The notes below the pieces were generated by a model that ran no database searches, was not told where the DNA came from, and was given only the letters and a program-made list of their open reading frames with translations. Of a stretch of 64,000 bases of DNA, positions 24,794-36,853 are shown piece after piece; positions within the stretch are counted from its first letter, which is position 1; each line of letters opens with the position of its first letter. Source of the stretch: Periplaneta americana (Eukaryota > Arthropoda > Insecta > Blattodea > Blattidae); contig NC_091119.1 in the NCBI RefSeq assembly GCF_040183065.1, forward strand, positions 189,702,043 to 189,766,042, given 5' to 3'. Position numbers and translations under genes: made by a program.

Positions 24794-25439
24794 GCTTTGT
24801 CTAATGCCCTCTGAATTTGCTAAAACTTTTGTACCGGAAACAAAATAAATTTGAACAAAATTTATGTATGCGAAAATTAAATTATAACCCACATAGAACC
24901 CAATCTGATGCAATAAAATAAATACTGTATCTGACCTGGTAATTTGAAGAACAATATCACTAATTGAAGGGAGAAATGGAAGCCGAGCGTCATTCATAGT
25001 TACTGAGTGTATGGAGTATAAAGTTGCTTGTTAAGAAGTCTTGATGTTCTTAACTGAATACTTGTTAGCGAGGTTCCCGGTTCCCCCATTTCTTCCCACT
25101 CTTGACCTAAATGTTGAAGAGAAGTGGAATTGATCTTGGATACACAAAATCGAAACGACTCCTCAAGAAAAATAAAGTTGAAGAACAACTTTGTTGCTAG
25201 AAACTTGTTAAAATTTAATTCAAAACAAAGTCTCTACCAACTGTTCACAGTGCACACAGAAATTCTTAACGTGGTTGGTCAGGGTGCTTAATGTAAATTT
25301 TTTATACAGTGAGGTTCACTTAAGAGTAGTCCCTAAAATGCTAATTTGTCTATCTCTTCGATGTTAGCAACTAATACCAGATATCACCAAAAAGTGTAAA
25401 ATCACAATGCCATGTAGAATGCCATGTACTGAAATAATA
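24794..25439. other. Unassigned spacer
   Basis: No supported gene. Confidence 0.45.
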
Positions 25440-25996
25440 ATAATACTTACTTACTGGCATTCAAGGAACCCGGAGGTTCATTGCCGCCCTCACATAAGCC
25501 TGCCATTGGTCCCTATCCTGAGCAAGATTAATTCAGTCTCTAACATCATATTCTACCTCCCTCAAATCCATTTTAATATTATCTTCCCATCTACGTCTCG
25601 GCTACTACTTACGTGTAGGCTCTCTTTTCCAATTGTTGGTTTAAAAATATCCTCCCGTCCTACTTTAGCATTGAAGTCCCCCAATAAAACTTTCATGTGA
25701 TATCTAGGTAACTGATCAAAAGTGTGTTCCAATTCCTCATAGAAGCTATCATTTATATGGTCGTCTTTCTCTTCTGTAGGGGAGTGAGCATTTATAACTA
25801 CGATATCGCAGCATCTACCTTTAAGTACTAAATAGGATAACCTGTCACTGATAAATTCGACCTTTTTTACTGCTGACTTTATTCTTTTATGTACAAAGAA
25901 TCCTGTTCCTAATTGGTGATTATTATTTCCTTCCCAATAATACAATAAGTAATCGCCTATTTGTGATATGCCATTCCCATCTAACCTAACCTCTTG
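25440..25996 (-). mobile_element. LINE family A, copy 3: endonuclease joined to C-terminus by internal deletion
   Basis: On the minus strand a 127-codon frame (25945-25562) reads the apurinic-type endonuclease, including L-G-T-G-F-F-V, V-I-N-A-H-S-P-T and the catalytic L-L-G-D-F-N-A-K-V-G. At about 25605 it jumps to the extreme C-terminus (the R-D-V-D-G-K-I-I-L-K-W segment corresponds to R-R-R-W-E-D-N-I-K-M of other copies) and reaches the TAAGTAAG tail at 25440. The whole reverse transcriptase is missing. It is the only place in the window where the endonuclease of family A is visible. Confidence 0.88.

Positions 25997-26061
<65 letters not shown>
25997..26061. repeat. (TAA)n microsatellite
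   Basis: About 21 units immediately 5' of the LINE A copy. Confidence 0.97.
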
Positions 26062-26099
26062 AGTATTAGCAATAACAATGTGTTGCTTATTTATATATT

Positions 26100-26760
26100 T
26101 ACCAAATGGGATACAAAGCATGGACCGACAACAATGCTAGATTAGCAACACTTTCATACTTAGGAAGGGCAGATCATATTAGGAAGTTTAAGTGTAGAAA
26201 ACAAAGAACGGACGTGGCAAAATTTTCCTTTGTGAACCGCACAATAGTAGATTGGAACAGCTTACCTGCGGCAATCTTTCAGGGTGGTCCCCTCAAAATA
26301 ATACATTTAAGGAAAGGTTGAGAAGATTAGACTGAAAATGTAATTGTAGGTGCAGTGTAATTATCTAAGTTGTGTCATGTAATTAAGTTGATATGTAATT
26401 TAGTTGATATGTAAATAAATTAAGGTTTTATGTAATTAATTAAGATGGTATGTAATTAATCAAGATGGTATGTAATTAAATTGATATGTAGGTAATTAGG
26501 TAAATTGGTAATAGTTGGGTGAAATAGAAGATAAGTTAGGTTTACTTTTGCATATTGTAGGCGTTATTATAGAATAGTTTTTATTTATAGTCCTAGGTTT
26601 ATTGCATCTATTTATTTATAGTTAGAAATAAATTTAGGTTTATTTTTTTTTCTTTTATTGCTGTAATTATTGTATAATTGTAATGGTATTATTGTTTATT
26701 AGGCTATATATCACTGCCACCGGGTGTATACCCAATTGTAGTGTTAATACATAGATACAT
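26100..26760 (+). mobile_element. CR1/Jockey-type LINE C-terminus and 3' tail
   Basis: The frame 26106-26321 reads Y-L-G-R-A-D-H, then F-S-F-V-N-R-T-I-V-D-W-N-S-L-P-A, the R-T-(I/V)-x-x-W-N-S-L-P end of LINE ORF2 proteins. It is followed by a long AT-rich 3' region and a hairpin near 26712-26745 (CACTGCCACCGGGT...). The end is a run of TACATA-type repeats. The 5' part is lost. Confidence 0.75.
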
Positions 26761-27404
26761 ACACATACAAATTTTGTCTGACAACATGAAATTCATTGCT
26801 TTGGCTAAACAGTTTACGATTCACGAGATCTAACCTAAAAATGTATTTTGTTTGATCACGTGAAATGATTAGTACGAATTCCAAAAACCGAATACTACTT
26901 CGAAATATATAGCTACCCTACTTAAAATACATACTCTTAAGTCAGTAACATGCTATTTCCTCTATTGGACATTTTAATAAAAATCTGAACACTAAGAAAT
27001 ATATTTCTGTCCATTAGCCACGCGCATGTTTCATACCAAGTGTTGAATTGGAATCACAACGCAAAACAACTGAATTGTGTATTGATATTTATATTAATAC
27101 CGATATTATTAATTAATTATTAATTACGTTCAAATTTCACAAACTTGGTTACTTCCATTTCATCAGTTTCTTTTACTGCAAACCAAAATTATTGCTGCCA
27201 ACATAACAATTAGAAAATAACTGCCAGTTGTATTTGTCAGTACTCTAAATTCGAAACAAAGTTGGTAAAAAACTCAACCTGACATCTAGAAAATCACTAT
27301 AATCCACTAGCATATGTAGTAATAGGGGAAAAATGCTTAGGTTTCACTCTTAGGGTAGTACGTAAGCTGATACGGATTATTCATTCCACAAGTGCACATA
27401 CATA
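26761..27404. other. Unassigned spacer
   Basis: No supported gene. Confidence 0.45.
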
Positions 27405-27770
27405 GTTTTCTACCCAAGGGCAGATCTTAAACTGCAGACCCAGCATTCTCCAATATTTCCTATTTTCTGTCTTCCTCTTAGCGTCCGCATATCATCCAAA
27501 TATCTTAATGTCTATCATCTGATATCTTCTTCTGCCCCGAAATCTTCTATCGTTCATCATTCCTTCCAGTGTATCTTTCAGTAAGCAATTTATTCTCAGC
27601 CAATGACGTAACCAATTCCTTTTTCTCTTCCTGATCAGTTTCAGCATCTTTCTTTCATCACCCACTCTTTCCAACACAGCTGCTTTTTTTATTCTTTCTG
27701 TCCATTTCACACTCTCCATTCTTCTCCATATCCACATTTCAAATGCTTCTAGTCGCTTTTGCAATAATTA
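27405..27770 (-). mobile_element. LINE C-terminal fragment (third family)
   Basis: The minus-strand frame 27764-27492 reads K-R-L-E-A-F-E-M-W-I-W-R-R-M, then W-T-E-R-I-K, then R-N-W-L-R-H-W-L-R and L-E-G-M-M-N-D-R-R-F-R-G-R-R-R. This is the conserved C-terminal end of endonuclease/reverse-transcriptase LINEs. Shifted frames continue to a C-P-W-V-E-N-Y-like end near 27405. 5'-truncated and at least once frameshifted. Confidence 0.78.
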
Positions 27771-28219
27771 CAGCGTAAGTTGATTATTATTACGAGTGAT
27801 GGATTGAATATTAACGGTCTTGCTAATAAAAACTCTTATACAGACGTTTAACTGTCTTATACTTACACAATGAATAGCTCGTTTATAAGTCGTGTGTAAA
27901 TTCCTTACTAATAGTCACTACATACGTCTTGTATAACATACAACTGTTACACATCTACGTCATAGTTTCGTTATTACTTCGTTACGCAAGGTAATAAAAT
28001 AACTGAGGTTCTTTATTGCATCCGATAGTGCACGCTAGTGTGGCGCCCCAAATATCGATGATACAACTAGGCCTGATTGTTTACCAAGCTATATTTTGGT
28101 CAAAGAGAACAGCTACAGCAATATTATTGTAATTATTCTGTGGTACAAGGCAACCATCATCATAAAATGACAATACGAACAGCTATTAGAGGGGCGGACA
28201 TTTTTTCTATATATATAGA

Positions 28220-28452
28220 GTAAAGGTTGGTAACATTGTGATACTAGTAATATTTTGATAGTTCCTTTTGAGAATTGATTACAATTTTACTGAGCGAGGG
28301 AAGAACCAGTTTTGTGCAACAACCTGTCCACAAACATTCCCTTAATACGTTGACCCAAAAAACCGATCTTCCTCTCGCTCAGTAAAATTATAATAAATTG
28401 TCAAAAAGAACTATCACAATATTGCTCATATCACAATATTACCAACCTTTAC
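28220..28452. mobile_element. Foldback MITE (233 bp) nested in element K
   Basis: Ends GTAAAGGTTGGTAACATTGT and the inverted ACAATATTACCAACCTTTAC extend, with mismatches, over about 100 bp per arm (both arms hold ACTGAGCGAG or its complement), leaving a short loop. The duplication is not clear. A possible solitary end of the same family lies near 33574 (GTAAAGGTGGGTAATATTGT). Confidence 0.8.
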
Positions 28453-28597
28453 CTTACAACGCATAAACAAAGGGTTTCTTGTATATAGCTACTGGAAAGC
28501 AATTCCCATGTATAGTTTCAGATTATTATTTATACATCCATCGCTTATGCATGGTTTATTAGTAACGTTTTCTGTCCCAACTCTGCTTAATGCCCAC

Positions 28598-29645
28598 GTG
28601 TATCAACGTCGGTTAATGTAAACACCGGTTAAAATTGTCACCTAACCTCTGGTTAAGCATTTTTACAGTGCATCGACCTCGGTTACGACTTAAATAGGAG
28701 GTTAACAACATTAATCTCTAACCGGCCATATTCGAGCGGTTAAAGGAGATAACCAGTGTTTAGTAGAGCAAATAAAGCAAAATGGCGGCCAGAAGACGAT
28801 TATTATTATAGTACAGTACTTGAATTACTTGATAGAGCGTGAGCGTGAAGGTTCTTTAGTGGAAAGAGAATTCTTAGGAGGAATTAAGTGACAGAAAATT
28901 TCAGGAGGGATTTCGTTTATCACAATCTACAAATGGATCATTTGAAATAACACAAAAAGTCATATTTCTCCTATGGTTCGGCTGCTTATATTACGATTCT
29001 ATGTAACTGTAATTTTCTGTATTTTAAGAGGCAATACTCTAATATCTCTTTCTCTATGTCACTGGCTGAACAAAGAGAGGTTATGGATGGATCATAGGAT
29101 AATGAACAGTTCCCTCGTGTAAATGGGGTCCTGGATCGTATACACATTCCTATTAATCTTCTGCGTCCTTTTCCTTTATAGATATTCCATCTGTTTATAT
29201 AATATATTTTAATTCTAGTAATTAAGTCTAGCGATACTTCAACCACACAATGGGATATAATCATTTTTGCATTCAATTTTCTATTTTATACGATTTTAAC
29301 CTAACAGCAAGGAAATACAACTCGAAAGTATAACAGTGCCCAAAGACAAACAAATGCAAAGCGAAAATGTACGACACGTTCATTTCGATGTAGAACGGAG
29401 TGAGCGCAGTCATTTTTAGACGTTGACTATTATCTTTGCAGCGGTATGGATGCTTTCCTTTAGTCATTTTGTAGAAACAATGTACCATCATAGATTTTAC
29501 TCTGGTTAAATGAGGTGTCAGCTAGCCATGTTTAAGTAATCGGTGATTATGAATGGTGCACACAAATTACATTTTAACTACTGTTACTGTTTAACCATCG
29601 TTTCATAATCTACGATTACTGCGTTTTTAACCGATGTTGATACAC
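28598..29645. mobile_element. TIR element (1.05 kb) nested in element K
   Basis: Ends GTGTATCAACGTCGGTTAA and TTAACCGATGTTGATACAC match at 18 of 19 positions. Subterminal GGTTAA motifs repeat on both sides. The interior has no intact frame. The target duplication is not evident, so the superfamily is left open. Confidence 0.72.
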
Positions 29646-29764
29646 TTCGCCATATGTCTCGTGTAAAAACTAAAGGCCAACACGGTTTATTAGTAAGATC
29701 GTAAGTATTTAGGCTGTGAATTGAGAAGTTTTGTGCCCAGTACTATTTTTGATATGAACAAATA

Positions 29765-30592
29765 CAGTAGAACTTGGTTACAGCGACCTCGTTTTGTGCG
29801 ACACCTCGCCTATAACGTCAAATATTCTATGGTCCCAACTAATTCCCCATAAGACATATGCTTTCCTACCTTGCTTAATACGACAAACGCATATGCGTCT
29901 ACCTCGCATATAACGTCGTTTTCAACCTCAGTTTGGAATAAGATTTTCTAAGAACCAAAGTATTTTAACAAATATTTTGTTGAAATCTGATCCTGACAAA
30001 TTCTTTACAGTCTCCTTCTGTCATAGACCTCTGGAATGCAGACGGATTCCCCATCCCATTGTAACCTGCCCGAATTCATGCGGTATTAGATCAGTTTCGA
30101 CAGGATGTTTTCACTAAGTGCACGCATTTTAACGCAGTATGGCCACTAAAAGAAGTGAGTGACGCTTTAGAAGTCATTAGAATTATGAACATGTTCTATG
30201 AAGCTAGGGAAGGGAGCAGTGAAATTGCAACTGAAATTATGAACATACATAGAATGTAATTTAGCCGCAGAAAGTGTGTTTTGGGCAAGTAGAAGACAAC
30301 GGAGTAAAATGACTGATTACTTCCCTTCTAAGTAAAGTAGTTTGGTGAGTACTGAACAAACTGTTTTAATACAGAATACTGTATTTATAATTCTAGGCCT
30401 ACGAGTATTTTATTTTTGTTCATTGTAGGCTTAAAAGTCAATACATAAATCTAAAATAAATCTAATTAATTTTGTTATTTTTCATTTTCCACCTCACTAG
30501 ATTGATAATGTGAATCTCGGTTACTACGACACTCGTTTATAACAACATAATGTTTAAGGTCCCTTGGATGTCGTTATAACCAAGTTCTACAG
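29765..30592 (+). mobile_element. Pogo/Tigger-like DNA transposon relic
   Basis: Inverted ends CAGTAGAACTTGGTTA and TAACCAAGTTCTACAG lie between TA dinucleotides. CAGT-R-R-A-A-C ends with TA duplication are typical of pogo/Tigger. A remnant of the transposase C-terminus is readable near 30146-30335: V-S-D-A-L-E-V-I-R-I-M-N, then, after breaks, R-S-K-M-T-D-Y-F-P-S-K-stop. It resembles the Q-x-x-I-T-D-F-F ending of Tigger proteins. The DDE core is missing. Confidence 0.75.
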
Positions 30593-30594
30593 TA

Positions 30595-31214
30595 ATTACA
30601 TTTAAATGTTATGTCGCAATTGTAGTGAAAATTATGACAATGTTTATGTATTCAAGTTCTGTACATTTTGCAATTCATGTGTTAAATATAGCTGGTAAAC
30701 TAGATTGAATACGTAATATTACGTCAACTGCAAAGAGACTTGCTTTTTGTCTACGGAGAAATAATACCCAACAGCTTCGTTGAGTCACCTTGCATGTGCT
30801 GGGGAGATTGAAAATGATAAGGAAATTAATTCGTGTTTGTGTAGCTCTATTGAAGAGAGGGTTAATTTATTTGGTGTGGTAATTGTTACTTGTTCGAAGG
30901 ATCCTTCAACTGTTTTGTGTAATTTAATACAATGAGCAGGTAGAAGAATTATGTATTGAGATAACCAAAATTATTAGGCTTCATTGTACCTATCTTGAAT
31001 TAGGGCGAGCACACAGCATTGATGAAAACTGTATATTGCTGGTCTCATAGAGGAAATATAACCGGTTATTATTGCTCAGTAATTCTATTCTTACACAAGG
31101 AAACTGCCATCTCATTATCAACGGGATTGGAGTAGAAAGATCTTATCATTTAACCCTTTTGGGACACACTGGTATCTTTGTCTGACCGCAATTTTTTTAA
31201 CAGTTTCATTCATA
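30595..31214. other. Unassigned spacer
   Basis: No supported gene. Confidence 0.45.
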
Positions 31215-31373
31215 ACTTTAAAAATTCTAATTCTAATTCTAATTTATTCACAATTTACATTTGAAATAATACATATGAATTGATACCCGAAATGAGCATA
31301 TGCTCGTGCTCGGGTACAGTCCAGTAGTCTACATAAATTTTACAGAGATCAATAATAATGTTGATAATAGAAG
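31215..31373 (-). mobile_element. Probable LINE 3' tail related to the Jockey/CR1-like family
   Basis: On the minus strand there is a hairpin CCCGAGCACGAG...CTCATTTCGGG (near 31288-31316), followed by sequence ending in TTAGAA repeats. The hairpin has the same layout as the tails at 18425-18465 and 31945-31985. No coding part is present. Confidence 0.5.
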
Positions 31374-31375
31374 TA

Positions 31376-31443
<68 letters not shown>
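31374..31443. repeat. (TAA)n microsatellite
   Basis: About 22 trinucleotide units. Confidence 0.95.
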
Positions 31444-31445
<2 letters not shown>

Positions 31446-31512
31446 CAAAATAACCGTGACGGAGATGATACAAAGATAGTAATACAAATTAATTCATTAT
31501 TAATAATAATAA

Positions 31513-32103
31513 AAATAATTAAAATATGTCTTCATAAACCCATTGATTTTCCATCTCAAAATTTGTTTCTAGACTTTAATGTACTTAACGTAAGACATAT
31601 TTATTACATTGTATTAATAAAATTCATAGATAAAAATCGAAATAATTTTGAATTGTATTCTCACAGTTATGAAACAAAAGGTTTGAATTCTTTAAGATTG
31701 TTTGAACCAAAATGCAACACTGTTACAGTATTTAATCATAGTAGTAATTTAGACCCAAGAATATATAACAAATTTATATTTAAATATCCTAATCTTGTCA
31801 ATTCTAATAGTTCTAGTATTAAATTTAAAAAGTTATGTATGGATTTTATAAAAATTGAAAAATTGTAAATTTAAATTTATATACTATAATTGCACAGTAG
31901 ACATAAGACAAATTGTATTGTATGATTATTAATTTAAATTCAGGAATCCGCCCCTGAGCACGAGTTCTACTCTTTCAGGGCCGAGCTAAAGTGTTTCTGT
32001 ATATATTATATTTTATGTTACAATTATTAGCAAAATAATAAACAAATAAATAAATAGGTAAATAAATAAATGAAACATAAATAAATAAATAAATAAATAA
32101 ATC
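31513..32103 (+). mobile_element. Jockey/CR1-like LINE, copy 2 (C-terminus and tail)
   Basis: The 101-codon frame 31563-31868 runs uninterrupted to the LINE stop, containing S-L-R-L-F-E-P-K-C-N-T and the C-terminal K-L-C-M-D-F-I-K-I-E-K-L. It is followed by the 3' hairpin near 31945-31985 and an (AAAT)n tail ending at 32103. It is nearly identical in protein to 18829-18524, so both are recent 5'-truncated insertions. Confidence 0.9.
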
Positions 32104-33029
32104 ACTCAATCATGGGAAGTTCATGCTGGAAAACAAAATGTCTATGAGTCAAACTGTTCATTATTACCAGGATAAATACAAATAATACTGAAATATATTA
32201 ATCAAGTTTCAGTTATAGATCTCCCCTTTTGTGCAAGAGGTGCCATATCAAAAAGACCAAACGTGGCATATTTGGCTAACATTTTCTTTGAAAACAGATA
32301 ATACTTTGATGTCCCGTCGATACTTGCACTTGTCTAATATATAGACGATACTGCTGTGTAGAAGAATTTCTGCATTTTGTTGGCACAGATGTTTAATGCA
32401 AAAACTGTTCAAATTTGAGTGGTATGTAACAGCGTTCACTTCTTATGTTCGTGGCACGAATTTGTGTTCGTAACAGTCTTAGATCTCGTGTTGAAATATC
32501 TCTGAGGTGTGTGTGTGTGGGAACATCAAGTCGGCCGTGAATGCAATTAGCTAGTTCTTAAAACTAACGACAGATGGATTTTGGAAAATAGGAAAATTAT
32601 GTTGAAACATTCACATTTCACTGAAAACTACTATTTTTCTGAAAAACTTTGAGTTCCAAGCGTCAAAATGAGGGGTCATTTATTGAAATATGTTCAGCCG
32701 TTTTCCCGTAATTTCCATTACCAGTTCAAATTATATATTATATAGATGTGTTTTTGTCTTTTTCTCTTTCTTTTTTTTTTTTCTCTTGTGTGTTATTTAT
32801 TGTTTTGGGTTAAGTTAATTACCGTATTTAGTAAACTGTCCTTGTAAATTTTATGTTATATTTTTGGCTAAAACCACACCGTACATGAGGCTGTCTCTTA
32901 CGGTAGTGGCTAGAAACATTTTTGTTTTATAATTTTAATGTGTACTCGCTAGCTAGCTAGTTAAATAAATTAAATTAAATTAAGTGTACTGATTCATGTT
33001 GCATTCTAAATTGTGTTGAGTTGAAGCAA
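32104..33029. other. Unassigned spacer
   Basis: No supported gene. A phrase resembling the GTTCAGCCGTTTTCCCGTAA stretch common in insect repeats occurs near 32692-32712. Confidence 0.45.
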
Positions 33030-33284
33030 TATATATGAAGAGTCCACTTCAAGAATGATGAATGTCACTTTCTTGTCGAAAATGAACCAAGACTGCATGG
33101 CTTAAGACTTACAGAATGTTCATAGAGAGTTATATGGCATTAACACTGATAGTCATTGTCCAGTAATGATCGGAAAATCACAGTTAAGCTTTGAGCGCTA
33201 AGCATTTCAAACTTTCAATCGCTTCTCCTGCAAAATGTATTCCAAATGACATCCATCATTCTTGCAGTGGACTCTTCATATATA
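33030..33284. mobile_element. MITE (255 bp) with ~37-bp terminal repeats
   Basis: The arms TATATGAAGAGTCCACTTCA and TGCAGTGGACTCTTCATATA are inverted and continue through AAGAATGATG. The flanks are (TA)-rich, so a TA duplication is likely but not provable. Non-coding. Confidence 0.85.
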
Positions 33285-34578
33285 AATACAATAGCAATGG
33301 TTTTCTTTCTACGTTGTGTTGATTTTTGTTTGAAGAGTATTATGTCCTGGTTGTATTAATTTTGCAAGCGTGGAAGTTTGTCAAGAAGAAGCTCTTGTTC
33401 AGATAATTTTGTGTATATTTCACCTTAGTTGATAGAATTGCAAGTTCTCTTGTTCAATTTGATGTGTGGAGTTTTTTTGTGGTGTTGATTATCATATGCT
33501 GATGTTGTGTGTGTGCGTAGAAGACGTGCTGGATATACAGAAAAAAATATATCACTTCTGTGGAAAAGGCGTTGAGTAAAGGTGGGTAATATTGTGAACA
33601 TTCTTGATCTTACTTCTTTGCGAAGAATCCAAAATCTTTGGCATGAGATGTTCTCATCCTGATGGACAAAATACTAGTACAGCAATACTCTGGAGAATTA
33701 ACAAAATCTTTCGTAAGCACTGAAATTTTGTAGTAATTTTTCTTAATTTTGTTGAGAAATATAGTTACGCTTTTAAAATTCAAATAATCTTCACTTATAA
33801 AATTTAATTAGAGTTAACACTTTTAAAAACTTTGAAGTTTTTTACTTTGGGATCGTCCACAAAATAACATCTTGTGACGCTATGCAGCTACGCGATTTAC
33901 AGAACTTCGTAAACCCCAATTCACCGAAATGTTCTATTGATTGAAGCGCGTGAAGTTCTAGGAAGTCACAGGAAAAAGAAACTTTGGCATAAAGCAGCAT
34001 AAAAACAAGTGGATTTCTGAACAGATAGCGAGTTGTAAACCACGTTCTTAATGCCTTCAGGTAAATAATTTAATTTTCTTGGAAATTCAGGATGTGTGTA
34101 TTTGAACTTCTAATTCGTTTGATACTTTACATATTTTAACCGTTGAGGGGGGGGGGGAATGGGGTTTGAAATACAAAATATATTTCACTGTCTTGATGTG
34201 CATGGTTCTTGACGTCCTGTTATGAGTAACATAACGTTTCTGTCTTCATAAGAAATCAGTAAGCATGAGTATGTGCAGTATGTTATAACTGGAACTTGGG
34301 AAAATTCAGGTGGCCCAAATTTTGTTTCTGGGTCTATACATACAGTTAAATTCAAACAGTTTTGAAAGGTTCGATTCAAGGGAAATTTGACGAGATTTAT
34401 GGTAAACTGAAAGATTGCTTTGCGAAATTTCCTAGTATTCATAACACTGCTCTGGGTTTCAAAACTTTTTTCTAAGATCAAGGATTTTATGACATCTTTT
34501 ATGTTCCTTGCATACTGAATTAAAAAATATAACTCATTTGGTCAATCAGTTCAGGTTTTTTTACTAGCTTAGTTCTTA
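33285..34578. other. Unassigned spacer
   Basis: No supported gene. It holds a possible solitary MITE end at about 33574 and a run of 12-13 G at 34146-34158. Confidence 0.45.
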
Positions 34579-34927
34579 GGGGGACACTCAACTTAAAAAT
34601 TGGAGAAAAAGTGTCATAGAAATGAAAAATTAAATTTCTACACTAATTTACTTGACAGAATTAAATCAATACGCAGAATTCTTCCCCTATTCATTGAGAA
34701 GTCACAGTCAAATGCAAAAAGCCAAAAAATAAAAAAAATGATAATTAAAAGTGATATTTCAATTAATGATTGATTAAAAATTGAAATATTTTTTATTTTG
34801 AAAAGTATTGGATCTAATGAGCTGAAATTTTGCATGTTACTTTCCATGTGTATATTAACTTTTTCTCCAAATTTGAAAAAGATTGGTCAAATAGGAAAAA
34901 AGTTCCAAAATATAGTTGAGTGTCCCC
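34579..34927. mobile_element. MITE (349 bp), GGGGACACTCAAC ends
   Basis: Inverted ends GGGGGACACTCAAC / GTTGAGTGTCCCC are flanked by TTA on both sides (right side TTAA). The interior is AT-rich and non-coding. The termini recall element G (TTAA then GGGG), but the rest is unrelated. Confidence 0.8.
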
Positions 34928-35142
34928 TTAATATGTATTACAGAAATAAAGTGCATAACAGGTAAGAAAAAATGATATTTACTGTAACGAAACAGACTTA
35001 AATTCATATCAGATGTACATTAAATATATGATATAGTACATAAATACAGTTAATGTGGAAGAAAGGGCCTTTTCAAGAAATTTCATTCCTGTTGAAAATC
35101 ACACTTGAGACAAGGGCCATAGCTTGCAACTCTGTATAGTGG

Positions 35143-35525
<383 letters not shown>

Positions 35526-35639
35526 ATGTCACTCAGCAAATATACAGCCCATAGACAACGTCAAAATACAAATATATAATACATAGCCTACAATAATATG
35601 GATAGATATTGAAATGAAATCAAAATAAATATACACTTA

Positions 35640-36290
35640 CCAAACAATTACAAAGACAGATTAAAAGTGTTAAATCAAATGGTATAAGATCAGGTTAAAA
35701 TGTACAAATGTGTCATTTACATGAGGTTAAAACAATAGAATCTAAAACGTAATATTGCTAAACTCATTGACACTGTAGAGTGGATTTGCCATCAATGCCT
35801 TTCTCACTAACTTTCTGAAAGTAAAATATGACTTATTTCTTATATTCATGGGTAAAGAGTTATAAAGTTTATAGCCTATGATATGGAAATAAAACCATTG
35901 CCTGTAGTACTATATTTGTACTTAGTTAAATATATATCAAGTGTGGAACGGGTTGAATAATTATGAATAGATGAACAAGTAGGAAGATTATGCACATTAC
36001 GCTTAACATACAGAAGGCAATCGAGAATAAACATTGACGGTAACGTAAGTATTCTTAGTTGAACTCAGTAGGAAAGGCAGAGGGGGTAAAATTACTTTGT
36101 TTCTTGTAGCTCCATGTAGTCTAGCTTGAGCTTTCTCAGAGATAAGACTGATATAAGGAACGTTCCTAAAAACTGAATAGAAAATGCAAGACTCGCCCAG
36201 ACCAATTTTACTACATTTGTGGTAAAGTTACCATGCCAGGTTGAAAGTTTAAAGTCACTCCATTTGTGAGGAAAATGTACGAGTATCCTG
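35640..36290 (-). mobile_element. CR1/Jockey-type LINE C-terminal fragment
   Basis: Minus-strand translation gives A-R-L-H-G-A-T-R-N-K, then L-R-I-L-T-L-P-S-M-F-I-L-D-C-L-L-Y-V-K and H-N-Y-S-T-R. After a frame change it gives Y-N-S-L-P-M-N-I-R, F-R-K-L-V-R-K-A-L and P-L-Y-S-V-N-E-F, ending near 35743. This is the conserved end of LINE ORF2 proteins. At least one stop and one frameshift are present. Confidence 0.78.
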
Positions 36291-36596
36291 CCTATATTAG
36301 TGTCAAAATTGGTGATCAGGACAAATTTTTCGCAACTTACGTATGCTGTACTTCGTTCAACGTATCTGGGATGCTAGATTAGCCTGGAACCAGGTTCACA
36401 CAAAGTTCTGTCAGAAGCTGTCGTGGATACTAATAAAATTCTACCTCCGCCACTGCATGTCAAATTTGGTTAATGAAACATTTTGACAAGACAGTCAACA
36501 AATAAAGTAGAGTTCTTGCTTTCTTAAGTCAGATTCCACTTGTCAGTGAGGCCAAACTAAGAGCAGGTAATTTTTATGGCTCTCAAATAGGGAGTT

Positions 36597-36771
36597 TAAG
36601 AATGATGATAAATTCGGTGATAATAAAGATGACTATAATAGCCTCTCTATGGATATAATAAATGAAACTCAAAACATGAGATTATTTAGGACCAAATTAA
36701 AGAAGTAGCTAATTTCTCACGCTTTCTATTCTGTAGGTGAATTTATGACATTCAACAACATTGCATGAATA
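36597..36771 (+). mobile_element. LINE C-terminal scrap
   Basis: A plus-strand frame reads M-R-L-F-R-T-K-L-K-K, a stop, then L-I-S-H-A-F-Y-S-V-G-E-F-M. This is the terminal L-x-x-H-x-F-Y-S-V-x-E-F motif seen in the neighbouring minus-strand LINE piece. Confidence 0.5.
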
Positions 36772-36853
36772 GCCTATTTCTGTCTTGTATTAAGTATCGA
36801 TACTCACCCCTTGTGTTTTACTAGTATTTTATAAAACTCTTATGTATATATTT

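Larger units (their letters stand above)
27814..29702. mobile_element. DNA element K, copy 1, split by two later MITEs
   Basis: The end ACGGTCTTGCTAATAAA (27814) has an inverted partner TTTATTAGTAAGATCGT ending near 29702. The body 27831-28219 and 28453-28597 aligns with copy 2 at 36854-38005. Two TIR elements (28220-28452 and 28598-29645) interrupt it and are absent from copy 2, while copy 2 holds element H that is absent here. No transposase seen. Confidence 0.7.
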
